Below, piece by piece: positions 44,798 through 54,100 of a DNA stretch of 64,000 nt (positions are counted from its first letter, which is position 1; the number at the start of each line of letters is the position of its first letter). Under the pieces are notes generated by a model that was given only the letters and a program-made list of their open reading frames with translations, was not told the origin of the DNA and ran no database searches. The position numbers and the translations under genes were made by a program. Origin of the DNA: Methylobacter sp. KS41 (lineage in GTDB: Bacteria > Pseudomonadota > Gammaproteobacteria > Methylococcales > Methylomonadaceae); contig PHSP01000003.1 of NCBI GenBank assembly GCA_002862125.1, positions 620,001 to 684,000 on the forward strand, given 5' to 3'.

Positions 44798-47700
44798 ATT
44801 TGCGAAACAAGGCAAAAAGCGCGGCTCGCTAAAACGTAAGGCCTTAATTTCCCCCTTCCTGGCGCTGTACGCATCGGCTAGTTTCGCCTTGCCCACCGGC
44901 AACGAACTGGTTGCAGGCCAGGCCAGCGTCACCACGCCGGCAGCCGGACAACTGCAAATTAACCAAAGCAGCCAGCAAGCCATAATCAACTGGCAGGGCT
45001 TTTCGATAGGCGCGCACGAAAGCGTCAACATTCAACAACCTAACGCCAGCGCAGTCCAGCTCGATCGCGTAATTGGCCAGGACGCCAGCAACATACAAGG
45101 CCAGCTTAACGCCAATGGCCAGGTATTTCTGATCAACCCCAACGGCGTGATTTTCAGCAAAACCGCCCAGGTTGACGTAGGCGGCCTGATTGCCAGCACC
45201 CATTCGATCAGCAATGCCGACTTTTTAAACGGCAAACTGCATTTCACGCAAGACAACGCGCAAGGCAGCGTGATCAATCAGGGACAAATTAACACGCCGA
45301 AAGGCGGCATAGTCGCCCTGATCGGCGAGCAAGTGCAAAACTCCGGCGCAATCAGCACGCCCGAAGGCGCAACCGTATTGGCGGCCGGTAAAACCATCGA
45401 TCTCGATATCCAGGGTAATGGCCTGGTGGAAGTCAAAATAAGCGAAGCGGCATACAATGCCCAAATCAACAACAACGGCATCATTCAAGCCGACGGCGGG
45501 CAAGTGATTTTGACCGCGCAAGCCGCGGGACAACTGTTAAACACCGTCATCAACAATCAAGGCGTCATCGAAGCGCACGGGCTGGCCGAAAAAAATGGCG
45601 CCATCGTCTTGTCGGGCGGCGACAATGGCATCGTCCAGGCCGGCGGCGTCCTGGATGTCAGCGGGCAGGCGGGCGCTCAGGCCGGCGGCAGCACCTTGCA
45701 GGGCGGAACCATCACGCTAAGCGGCGCGCAAATACAGGTAAGCGGCAACGCCGTACTCAATGCGTCGGGTGATGCCGGCGGTGGAACCATCGCCATTGGC
45801 GATAAGCAAAGCACCAGCCAAGCCAGCATTGAAGCTGGCGCGAGCCTGACCGCGCAAGCATTGGACCACGGCAAGGCCGGTTCGATAGCCGTGCTTGCCA
45901 ACATGGCTAACGGCGCCGTTAAGGTCGGCGGACAGCTGAATGCATCCGCGCCCAAACAAGGCGATGGCGGCACTATTGAAACCTCCGCCGCCCACGTGAA
46001 AATCGCCGATAGCGCGCAAATCAGCACCTTGGCGGCGAACGGCACAACCGGCGAGTGGACAATAGATCCCGCCGATTTTACTATCGCCGCTTCCGGCGGT
46101 GATATGACGGGGGCGGCTTTAAGCGCCAGTTTAACAAGCACAGGCGTGACAATATTCAGCACGAGCGGCGGCAGCGGCGTCAATGGAGACGTCAACGTCA
46201 ACGACGCGGTCAGCTGGTCGGCGAATCTGCTTACGCTAAATGCCCAGCGCAACATCAACATTAATGCCGTAATGACGGCGACGGGGAGCGCCTCTCTTGC
46301 AATGAACCCTTCAACCGCTAATGGCGTCAACGTCGCTTTAAGCGGCAGCGGTTTTACGGGGCGAGTAGACTTCAGTGGAACGGGCGCGTTGTCTATCTTC
46401 GGTAATACCTTTACAGTGATTAATAGCCTGGGCGCGCCGGGAAGCTCCACGGGCGCCGATTTACAAGGCATGAGTACTTCTGGCTTTAACTATTATGCGC
46501 TGGGGTCGAATATTGATGCTACATCTACAAATACATGGAACGGTGGCGCAGGTTTTGTGCCTGTTGGTAATTCGTCAACCCCGTTCGCCGGGTATTTTAA
46601 TGGTTTGGGCCACACTATTAGCGGCCTTTTTGTTAATAATGGGCTCGTCAATGGTGATGCGGGCCTGTTCGGCGCTATCAGCACTACAACTTCGATCAGC
46701 AATGTCGGTTTGCTGAACGCAAATATCACTGGGATAAATTATGCGGGTGCGCTGGTCGGAGAAAGCATTGCTGGTGGTACAAGCGCCATCAGCAACAGTT
46801 ATGCTACGGGCAGTGTTAATGCCACAGGCTTCAATGGCGGGGGTATTTTGGTATCAGCCGGTGGATTGATAGGACGGAGTTTTACTGATATCAGCAATAG
46901 CTACGCCAGTGTCAATGTTCTTTCGCCAAGCGCTACTTGGGTAGGCGGTTTAGTTGGGGAGCAGCAGCGGAATATCGATAACAGTTATGCGACAGGGAAT
47001 GTTAGCGGCCTAGCTGCGGGGGGGCTGGTCGGCTATCTCTGTAACTGTTCCGGCGCCTCCGGCATCAACAATAGCTATGCGACAGGCAACGTGAATAGCT
47101 CTGGCAACAACGGCGGCGGGCTGGTCGGATTTACCTACAGTGGCGCGATCACTAACAGTTATGCCACGGGCGCGGTCAGCGGGACCGGTGCTGGAGGTCT
47201 GCTTGGCGGCAGCATGAGCGGCGTCAGCATCGGCAACTCATTTTGGAATATCCAAACCAGTGGACAAGCAACAAGCAGTGGGGGCGGCACCGGACTGACC
47301 AGCGCCCAAATGATGCAACTTGGCTCCTTCGCTGGCTGGAACATCAGCGGCACAGGCGGCAGCGGAGCGGTTTGGCGCATTTATGAAGGTCATGCCGCGC
47401 CCTTGCTGACCAGCTTCATGACCGGTTTAACGCTCACGGATGTCTCCGTGGCTTACAACGGTTTCGTTCAAAGTGGCGCAAGCGTTGTCAACAGCGTGGC
47501 TGCCAGCGGATTAAACGTGGGGCTTTATAGCCCTTATTCCACCCAACAGGGTTACGATATTACGGGCGGAAATCTAACCATAACGCCAGCCACTTTGACT
47601 TACGCGGCGGCGTTAGCCTCTATACCCTATGGAACAAACAATCCGCTTTTATCCGGCGCCGTGAGCGGTTTTGTTGGTTCCGACACGCTCGCCAATGCCA

Positions 47701-50700
47701 CCACCGGCTCGGCCAGTTTTAGCACTTCCGCACTCAGCACCAGCAATGTAGGCAGTTACGCCATCACGGGTTCAGGATTGACCGCAAATAACGGCAACTA
47801 TACCTTTACGCAAGCGGCAAGCAATGCAACCGCATTAACCATCACGCCCGCCACTTTGACTTACGTGGCGGCTCTAACCTCAATACCCTATGGAACAAGC
47901 AATCCGATTTTGCCAGGGACCGTTACCGGTTTTGTTGGTTCCGACACCCTGGCCAGCGCCACCACCGGCTCGGCCGGCTTTAGCACTTCCGCACTCAGCA
48001 CCAGCAATGTAGGCAGTTACGCCATCACGGGTTCAGGACTGACCGCAAATAACGGCAACTATATCTTTACGCAAGCGGCAAGCAATGCAACAGCCCTGAG
48101 CATCACCCCGGCGCCATTGATCATCACCGCCAACTCATTCAGCAAAAACGATGATGGCCTGGCCTACACAGGCGGCAATGGCGTGACATACTCGGGCCTG
48201 GTTAACAACGAAACCAATAGCGTGCTTTCCGGCACGCTTACTTATGGCGGCGACAGTCAAGGCGCTATTAACACAGGAACTTATGAGATAATTCCCGGCG
48301 GTTTAAGTTCGGGCAATTACAACATTTCTTATCATAACGGCCTGCTCAGCATCGGCAGCGCAACAATTGCCCGCCTCCCTGTCCAGATTTACCCGCCAAT
48401 TTCGGTTCCCCCGGTTGTTCCTGTTTCCACGGCAAGTTCACCTGAAACATCATCTGCAAGTTCTTCCACGAATTCGACTGTTCATGATGTGACTAACAGT
48501 TTTACAGGCAGTAACATCTTGCCCGCGATGTATTCAGAACCGCTGAAAAAGCGAAAGATGATTCAGCCCACGCTTAAAATCAGGAACAGCGCCGGACGCA
48601 TCAAACAGATGCAGATGGATGCGAATAAGCAATATTTGTCCTTATTGCTTGATGATGGAGAGGTTCGCGTTTGGGATTTTCAAGCCGGTTTACAGCGGCA
48701 AATAACGACCGGCAATACCCGGCAAACCTTAACGGCCATCAGTCCGGTGAATGATAAAGGCGAATCCCTAGCCGTCGCCGGCACAACCGGCATAGGCACT
48801 TATGACCTGGTCGGTTCTATTCTCGACGACCAGTTGTCTATCAGCAGGCTTGATGCCCAACATTTTATTACCTCCAGGGATGGTAACTTGCTGCTGGTCA
48901 ATACGGGTGATAATGAGCTGAGTTTATGGGACAACAAGCAAGCCGGAAAACGCTGGGATTTGGCTTATCAGCGCGGCCATGTAAATGGCTTGGACATGAC
49001 GGATAACCAGCGCTACGGCGCGGTGCTGAGCCGGCAGCCGGACACCTATGTGCTGCCCAGCAACCTGCAATTACAGGCGGTAACCGATGCGGTAGACATT
49101 GTTGACCTTGGCAAGGGTCAAGTCATCAAATCCTTGCCCAACCTCGGTGAGCAAATCGTCTACATGCGGTTTAAAAATAACGATACCCTGCAATTAGGGC
49201 TTGCCAGCGGCGAGTTGCTGGACTGGCCCATTGCCACGGATAACCACCTTACGCCCGTCGCTAATTTCGCCGAGCCGGTAACAGCGGTTGATGCCGCCAA
49301 GGATACCTATGCCTATCTGCTTAATGACGGCACGGTGCGCGTTGGCAATGGTCAAGGCAAGATTCTGTTAAGTATTCAAAATGAGAAAAATCCTTTTAAG
49401 GACGCCATGTTGCTGGCGGGGAATAAAAAATTGCTGACGGTCATGGCCAATGGCGAACTGTCAGTCTGGGATGTCGCCACCGGGGTAAAAATGCTGCGCT
49501 TGTTTTCCACCAAACAAGGCTGGACGGCGATGGATGCTTTCGGCCGTTTCGACGGCTCCGAGGAAGCCCTGGAAAATTTCACCTGGGCAGCCAATGAAGA
49601 GGATATTCCATTAGACAGCTTTTCTGAAAACTACTATGAACCCGGCTTAGTCGCCAGTGTTTTACATAATCAGAATTACTTGAATAGTAATCCGATGATG
49701 GTGCAAAACGGCATTACTCTTCCCCCTAAAGTGGTATTGCAGATGGCCGGGCAACAAACTAATAGCGATAAGGCAGCCGTACAGCTGGATGTTTATGATC
49801 GCGGCGGCGGCATTGACAATATCCATATTTACCAGAATGGCAAATTGCTCAACAATAAAGACGTCATTGCAGCGCAACAAGTTTTGCAAAACGATAAAGC
49901 CGAACATCGCGTTTTGACGCTCAATGTTATGCCCAGCGCAGGTAAAAACATACTTAAAGTCATTGCCAGCAATGACATGGGTATCGAAAACGGCAGCACT
50001 GAATTAAGTTTCGACGGGACAACCAAAGTCGCCGCTTCAGCAATCCGTATGCTGACAATCGGCATTGATAAATACAGCGATAGCTCGTTAAATCTGGATT
50101 ATAGCGTTGCAGACGCCAATGCAATTGGACAAGCGTTAACCAAGAGTTCAAAAATCGCCTCCAGTAAAAGCCTTTATAACGAGAATGCGACCAAGCCAAA
50201 GATTTTGGCCGAACTAAAAGAAGTGAGCCGGGGCGACCAGCAGGATACCTTGATCATCTATTTTGCAGGACATGGCATTGCCTTGGGGAAAGAATGGTAT
50301 TTTTTGCCGTATGAAACCAAAATGCAGCCGAGCGTTGAGAAAATTGCCGCCGCAGGCATAACCGCCACCGAGTTACGCGAAATTTTTAAAGATACTAAAA
50401 TGCAGCATATTTTGGTCATGATTGACTCGTGTTATTCCGGAGCGGCTACGGATTCCTTTAACAAGCTGCAAATTGGACAACATTATGTCACCCGAAATTT
50501 GAGCCGTTCCCTGGGTATTACCATGATTACCTCGGCTGCAAAAGACAAGGAAGCCTATGAGTTAAAGAGTCTTGGTCATGGTTTATTTACCTATCTTATG
50601 GCCCAGGATATACAAAATAATAAAGCCAACCATTCCGCTCATGGCATTGCGGAAAACATCGTAAAAACCTTACCCGCCTTTTCTAAAAAAATGGTGGGGG

Positions 50701-50756
50701 CTTCACAAGAATCTGTTATTTATACCAAAGGCAATGATTTCATGTTGACGGACTGA
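44787..50756 (+). CDS. Giant two-partner-secretion exoprotein with WD40-like and caspase domains (copy 1)
   Basis: A 1989-residue TpsA. A basic extended signal peptide (1-34, ending SASFA) precedes a haemagglutinin-type TPS domain (about 35-280; FLINPNGVIFSKTAQVDVGG). Then come beta-helix sequence, GLUG-like repeats (about 650-820; NSYATG, GGLVG), two 87-residue MBG-like repeats plus a third partial, a Pro/Ser linker, a WD40-like propeller (about 1265-1580; GEVRVWDF, ELSVWDV), an Ig-like module (DRGGGIDNIHIYQNGK) and a caspase domain (about 1755-1989). The dyad is His1829 (YFAGHG) and Cys1882 (DSCYSG). It is probably exported by the TpsB encoded downstream. The GTG start is forced by a stop two codons upstream. 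About 1.39 kb of its 5' DNA matches copy 2. Confidence 0.92.
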   Translation: MASEFAKQGKKRGSLKRKALISPFLALYASASFALPTGNELVAGQASVTTPAAGQLQINQSSQQAIINWQGFSIGAHESVNIQQPNASAVQLDRVIGQDASNIQGQLNANGQVFLINPNGVIFSKTAQVDVGGLIASTHSISNADFLNGKLHFTQDNAQGSVINQGQINTPKGGIVALIGEQVQNSGAISTPEGATVLAAGKTIDLDIQGNGLVEVKISEAAYNAQINNNGIIQADGGQVILTAQAAGQLLNTVINNQGVIEAHGLAEKNGAIVLSGGDNGIVQAGGVLDVSGQAGAQAGGSTLQGGTITLSGAQIQVSGNAVLNASGDAGGGTIAIGDKQSTSQASIEAGASLTAQALDHGKAGSIAVLANMANGAVKVGGQLNASAPKQGDGGTIETSAAHVKIADSAQISTLAANGTTGEWTIDPADFTIAASGGDMTGAALSASLTSTGVTIFSTSGGSGVNGDVNVNDAVSWSANLLTLNAQRNININAVMTATGSASLAMNPSTANGVNVALSGSGFTGRVDFSGTGALSIFGNTFTVINSLGAPGSSTGADLQGMSTSGFNYYALGSNIDATSTNTWNGGAGFVPVGNSSTPFAGYFNGLGHTISGLFVNNGLVNGDAGLFGAISTTTSISNVGLLNANITGINYAGALVGESIAGGTSAISNSYATGSVNATGFNGGGILVSAGGLIGRSFTDISNSYASVNVLSPSATWVGGLVGEQQRNIDNSYATGNVSGLAAGGLVGYLCNCSGASGINNSYATGNVNSSGNNGGGLVGFTYSGAITNSYATGAVSGTGAGGLLGGSMSGVSIGNSFWNIQTSGQATSSGGGTGLTSAQMMQLGSFAGWNISGTGGSGAVWRIYEGHAAPLLTSFMTGLTLTDVSVAYNGFVQSGASVVNSVAASGLNVGLYSPYSTQQGYDITGGNLTITPATLTYAAALASIPYGTNNPLLSGAVSGFVGSDTLANATTGSASFSTSALSTSNVGSYAITGSGLTANNGNYTFTQAASNATALTITPATLTYVAALTSIPYGTSNPILPGTVTGFVGSDTLASATTGSAGFSTSALSTSNVGSYAITGSGLTANNGNYIFTQAASNATALSITPAPLIITANSFSKNDDGLAYTGGNGVTYSGLVNNETNSVLSGTLTYGGDSQGAINTGTYEIIPGGLSSGNYNISYHNGLLSIGSATIARLPVQIYPPISVPPVVPVSTASSPETSSASSSTNSTVHDVTNSFTGSNILPAMYSEPLKKRKMIQPTLKIRNSAGRIKQMQMDANKQYLSLLLDDGEVRVWDFQAGLQRQITTGNTRQTLTAISPVNDKGESLAVAGTTGIGTYDLVGSILDDQLSISRLDAQHFITSRDGNLLLVNTGDNELSLWDNKQAGKRWDLAYQRGHVNGLDMTDNQRYGAVLSRQPDTYVLPSNLQLQAVTDAVDIVDLGKGQVIKSLPNLGEQIVYMRFKNNDTLQLGLASGELLDWPIATDNHLTPVANFAEPVTAVDAAKDTYAYLLNDGTVRVGNGQGKILLSIQNEKNPFKDAMLLAGNKKLLTVMANGELSVWDVATGVKMLRLFSTKQGWTAMDAFGRFDGSEEALENFTWAANEEDIPLDSFSENYYEPGLVASVLHNQNYLNSNPMMVQNGITLPPKVVLQMAGQQTNSDKAAVQLDVYDRGGGIDNIHIYQNGKLLNNKDVIAAQQVLQNDKAEHRVLTLNVMPSAGKNILKVIASNDMGIENGSTELSFDGTTKVAASAIRMLTIGIDKYSDSSLNLDYSVADANAIGQALTKSSKIASSKSLYNENATKPKILAELKEVSRGDQQDTLIIYFAGHGIALGKEWYFLPYETKMQPSVEKIAAAGITATELREIFKDTKMQHILVMIDSCYSGAATDSFNKLQIGQHYVTRNLSRSLGITMITSAAKDKEAYELKSLGHGLFTYLMAQDIQNNKANHSAHGIAENIVKTLPAFSKKMVGASQESVIYTKGNDFMLTD
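44810..46198 (+). repeat. 1.39-kb near-perfect direct repeat, copy in the first tpsA
   Basis: From the codons after the divergent start to the first mismatch at 46199 I found no difference from 51161-52549 by eye. Translations are also identical in several frames on both strands. Downstream the two genes diverge quickly. This indicates recent gene conversion or recombination. Confidence 0.9.
47589..48110 (+). repeat. Tandem 261-bp repeat encoding MBG-like domains
   Basis: Two in-frame units of 261 bp (87 codons) start at 47589 and 47850, each opening GCCACTTTGACTTACG and containing a PYGT...GSDTL...SNVGSYAITGSGL pattern. They differ by scattered substitutions. The second tpsA has only one related domain, so copy number probably changes by slippage or recombination. 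Confidence 0.85.
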
Positions 50757-51085
50757 CATAGCCAGGGAAGCAAACAAAGCTAATGCACACGCCATCGCGG
50801 CCAGAATAACTTGTTCAATAACGGCAGAGGCGCTTGCAAACCTCCTGTCAGTCGCCTTCGGCCTTTATTGCCCTTCTGCCCGGTATTTTTTTTCGACGTG
50901 CAATAATCAGCATGTTAGAATCACGGGCAAGTCTTGTCTTACATGCCAATGAATAAGGATTTTCCATATTTATTGGCGGAAAAGATCACTTGCCCTGTTA
51001 GGAAATTTGCAAACCTAAAGCCATTCCGGATTAACCGTTCAGGTTAGTGCTTTTTAACCACAAAGATTCACATTGAGCCCAGTTT
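50757..51085. other. Intergenic region between the two tpsA genes with a nested palindrome
   Basis: No gene is seen. At 50925-50995 GGGCAAGT and ACTTGCCC enclose a second inverted repeat (GCCAATGAATA / TATTTATTGGC, one mismatch, 11-base loop), giving a cruciform-like element of 71 bp. The last 60 bases before the leader ORF (ACAAAGATTCACATTGAGCC) resemble the region before copy 1, so the promoter or leader was duplicated with the gene. Confidence 0.5.
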
Positions 51086-51148
51086 ATGAAGCACATTCTT
51101 CCAAATAATCCGGCACAAAACCCAAGGCATTTAGCTTGTGGCATCTGA
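51086..51148 (+). CDS. Conserved 20-codon leader ORF overlapping the second tpsA start
   Basis: An ATG-initiated ORF (MKHILPN...NPRHLACGI) placed exactly as before copy 1, 52 bases upstream of the GTG and overlapping it by 11 bases. The flanking DNA differs clearly from copy 1 in this stretch, yet length, ends and stop are preserved. Same alternatives: leader peptide, or first half of an extended signal peptide in a shifted frame. Confidence 0.35.
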   Translation: MKHILPNNPAQNPRHLACGI

Positions 51149-54100
51149 ATTTCCGAAGCTAGGCAAAAAGCGCGGCTCGCTAAAACGTAAGGCCTTAATT
51201 TCCCCCTTCCTGGCGCTGTACGCATCGGCTAGTTTCGCCTTGCCCACCGGCAACGAACTGGTTGCAGGCCAGGCCAGCGTCACCACGCCGGCAGCCGGAC
51301 AACTGCAAATTAACCAAAGCAGCCAGCAAGCCATAATCAACTGGCAGGGCTTTTCGATAGGCGCGCACGAAAGCGTCAACATTCAACAACCTAACGCCAG
51401 CGCAGTCCAGCTCGATCGCGTAATTGGCCAGGACGCCAGCAACATACAAGGCCAGCTTAACGCCAATGGCCAGGTATTTCTGATCAACCCCAACGGCGTG
51501 ATTTTCAGCAAAACCGCCCAGGTTGACGTAGGCGGCCTGATTGCCAGCACCCATTCGATCAGCAATGCCGACTTTTTAAACGGCAAACTGCATTTCACGC
51601 AAGACAACGCGCAAGGCAGCGTGATCAATCAGGGACAAATTAACACGCCGAAAGGCGGCATAGTCGCCCTGATCGGCGAGCAAGTGCAAAACTCCGGCGC
51701 AATCAGCACGCCCGAAGGCGCAACCGTATTGGCGGCCGGTAAAACCATCGATCTCGATATCCAGGGTAATGGCCTGGTGGAAGTCAAAATAAGCGAAGCG
51801 GCATACAATGCCCAAATCAACAACAACGGCATCATTCAAGCCGACGGCGGGCAAGTGATTTTGACCGCGCAAGCCGCGGGACAACTGTTAAACACCGTCA
51901 TCAACAATCAAGGCGTCATCGAAGCGCACGGGCTGGCCGAAAAAAATGGCGCCATCGTCTTGTCGGGCGGCGACAATGGCATCGTCCAGGCCGGCGGCGT
52001 CCTGGATGTCAGCGGGCAGGCGGGCGCTCAGGCCGGCGGCAGCACCTTGCAGGGCGGAACCATCACGCTAAGCGGCGCGCAAATACAGGTAAGCGGCAAC
52101 GCCGTACTCAATGCGTCGGGTGATGCCGGCGGTGGAACCATCGCCATTGGCGATAAGCAAAGCACCAGCCAAGCCAGCATTGAAGCTGGCGCGAGCCTGA
52201 CCGCGCAAGCATTGGACCACGGCAAGGCCGGTTCGATAGCCGTGCTTGCCAACATGGCTAACGGCGCCGTTAAGGTCGGCGGACAGCTGAATGCATCCGC
52301 GCCCAAACAAGGCGATGGCGGCACTATTGAAACCTCCGCCGCCCACGTGAAAATCGCCGATAGCGCGCAAATCAGCACCTTGGCGGCGAACGGCACAACC
52401 GGCGAGTGGACAATAGATCCCGCCGATTTTACTATCGCCGCTTCCGGCGGTGATATGACGGGGGCGGCTTTAAGCGCCAGTTTAACAAGCACAGGCGTGA
52501 CAATATTCAGCACGAGCGGCGGCAGCGGCGTCAATGGAGACGTCAACGTTAACGACGTGGTCAGCTGGTCGGCGAATCTGCTTACGTTAAATGCCCAGCG
52601 CAACATCAACATAAACGCCAATATGAATGGTTCTGGCACTGCCCAACTGGCTTTGCAATATGGTCAATCCGGCGGAACCGGCAACTATTTCATGAATAAC
52701 GGGGCTAAAGTCACACTACCCGCAGGTCTAAATTTTAGTACGCAAGAAGGCTCAAATGCTGTCAACCAGTATATGGTCATTACTAGCCTGGGCTCGCCAA
52801 ACAGCATCACTGCCACTGATTTACAGGGCATGAATGGCGATTTGACTTTGAGCTATGCGCTTGGCGGTGATATTAACGCCAGCGCTACCAGCGGTTGGAA
52901 CAGCGGTGCCGGTTTTACACCGATTGGCTCTTCTAATGGTTTCTCGGGTAACTTTGCTGGTTTGGGCCATACCATCACCGGCCTGACGATTAACAGTTCG
53001 TTGGGTCAGGTCGGATTATTTGGACAAACCAATTCCGGCAGTACAATTAGCAACCTGGGCTTGCTGGGAGGCAGTGTGATTGCTGCCAGCTGCGGTAGCT
53101 GTAGCTATGCCGCCGGTGCACTGGTGGGGGCAAACTACGGCACTATCAGCAACGCTTACTCTACAGGCAGTGTGGCAGGAAATTTGATTGATTCTATCTC
53201 CGTCGGTGGTCTGGTGGGGTTGAATTTTGGCGCTATCAGCAACGCTTATGCTACGGGTAATGTGAGTGGTGTTAATTATATCGGAGGATTGGTAGGAGAA
53301 AACTTTGGCGGTTCTATCAGCAACGCTTATGCTACGGGTAATGTGAGTGGTGTTAATTATGTTGGTGGATTGGTTGGTTTCAATAATTCTGGAGATTTTG
53401 CTAGCAGCATCAACAATACTTATGCTAGTGGCATGGTCACGGGTTCTAGCAATGCCGGTGGACTGGTGGGAGTTAATAATTTCAGTTCGGTTAGTAACAG
53501 CTTTTGGGATACCAATAAATCTGGAACATTAATTGGAATAGGTTCTAATACAGGTACTGTCACTGCCGTCACTGGTCTGGGCGCAAGCTTTAATGGCTCC
53601 AGTCCCGATGGGGTTTCTAGCTTGAGTACTGGCTCACCGTATTTATTGAGTAGTTATAGCATTTGGAATACGGCCGCCTCAAATACTATTGCTAACACCG
53701 GAGGCAGCACTGCCGTTTGGCGCATTTATGACGGTTATACCGCGCCTTTATTGCGCAGTTTTCTAATTCCTCTGACCGTCACCGCCAACGCCGACACCAG
53801 AACTTACAATGGCTTGGCTTATACTGGCGGCAACGGCGTTAGCTACACGGGCTCATCCAGCGGCATTTTCGGCAGTTTGAGTTATGGCGGCAGCAGTCAG
53901 GGGGCGATTAATCCGGGTTCCTACGTCATTTCGCCAACCGGGCTTTATTCTAATCAACAGGGTTATGATATTTCCTATGTGAATGCCGTGCTAACCATTA
54001 ATCCTCCGCCTCCGGCGCCTGTTATTCCTCCGCCGCCAGCGCCTATTATTCCTGTTAATCCTAATAATCCTGCTGTTATAGATAACATTGCGCCGCTGGC

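Noticed and set aside
45677-46471. 264-codon minus-strand ORF (and its counterpart at 52028-52639)
   Set aside because: It lies wholly antisense to the beta-helical tpsA region, where GC-rich repeats create long open frames; no start site or domain.
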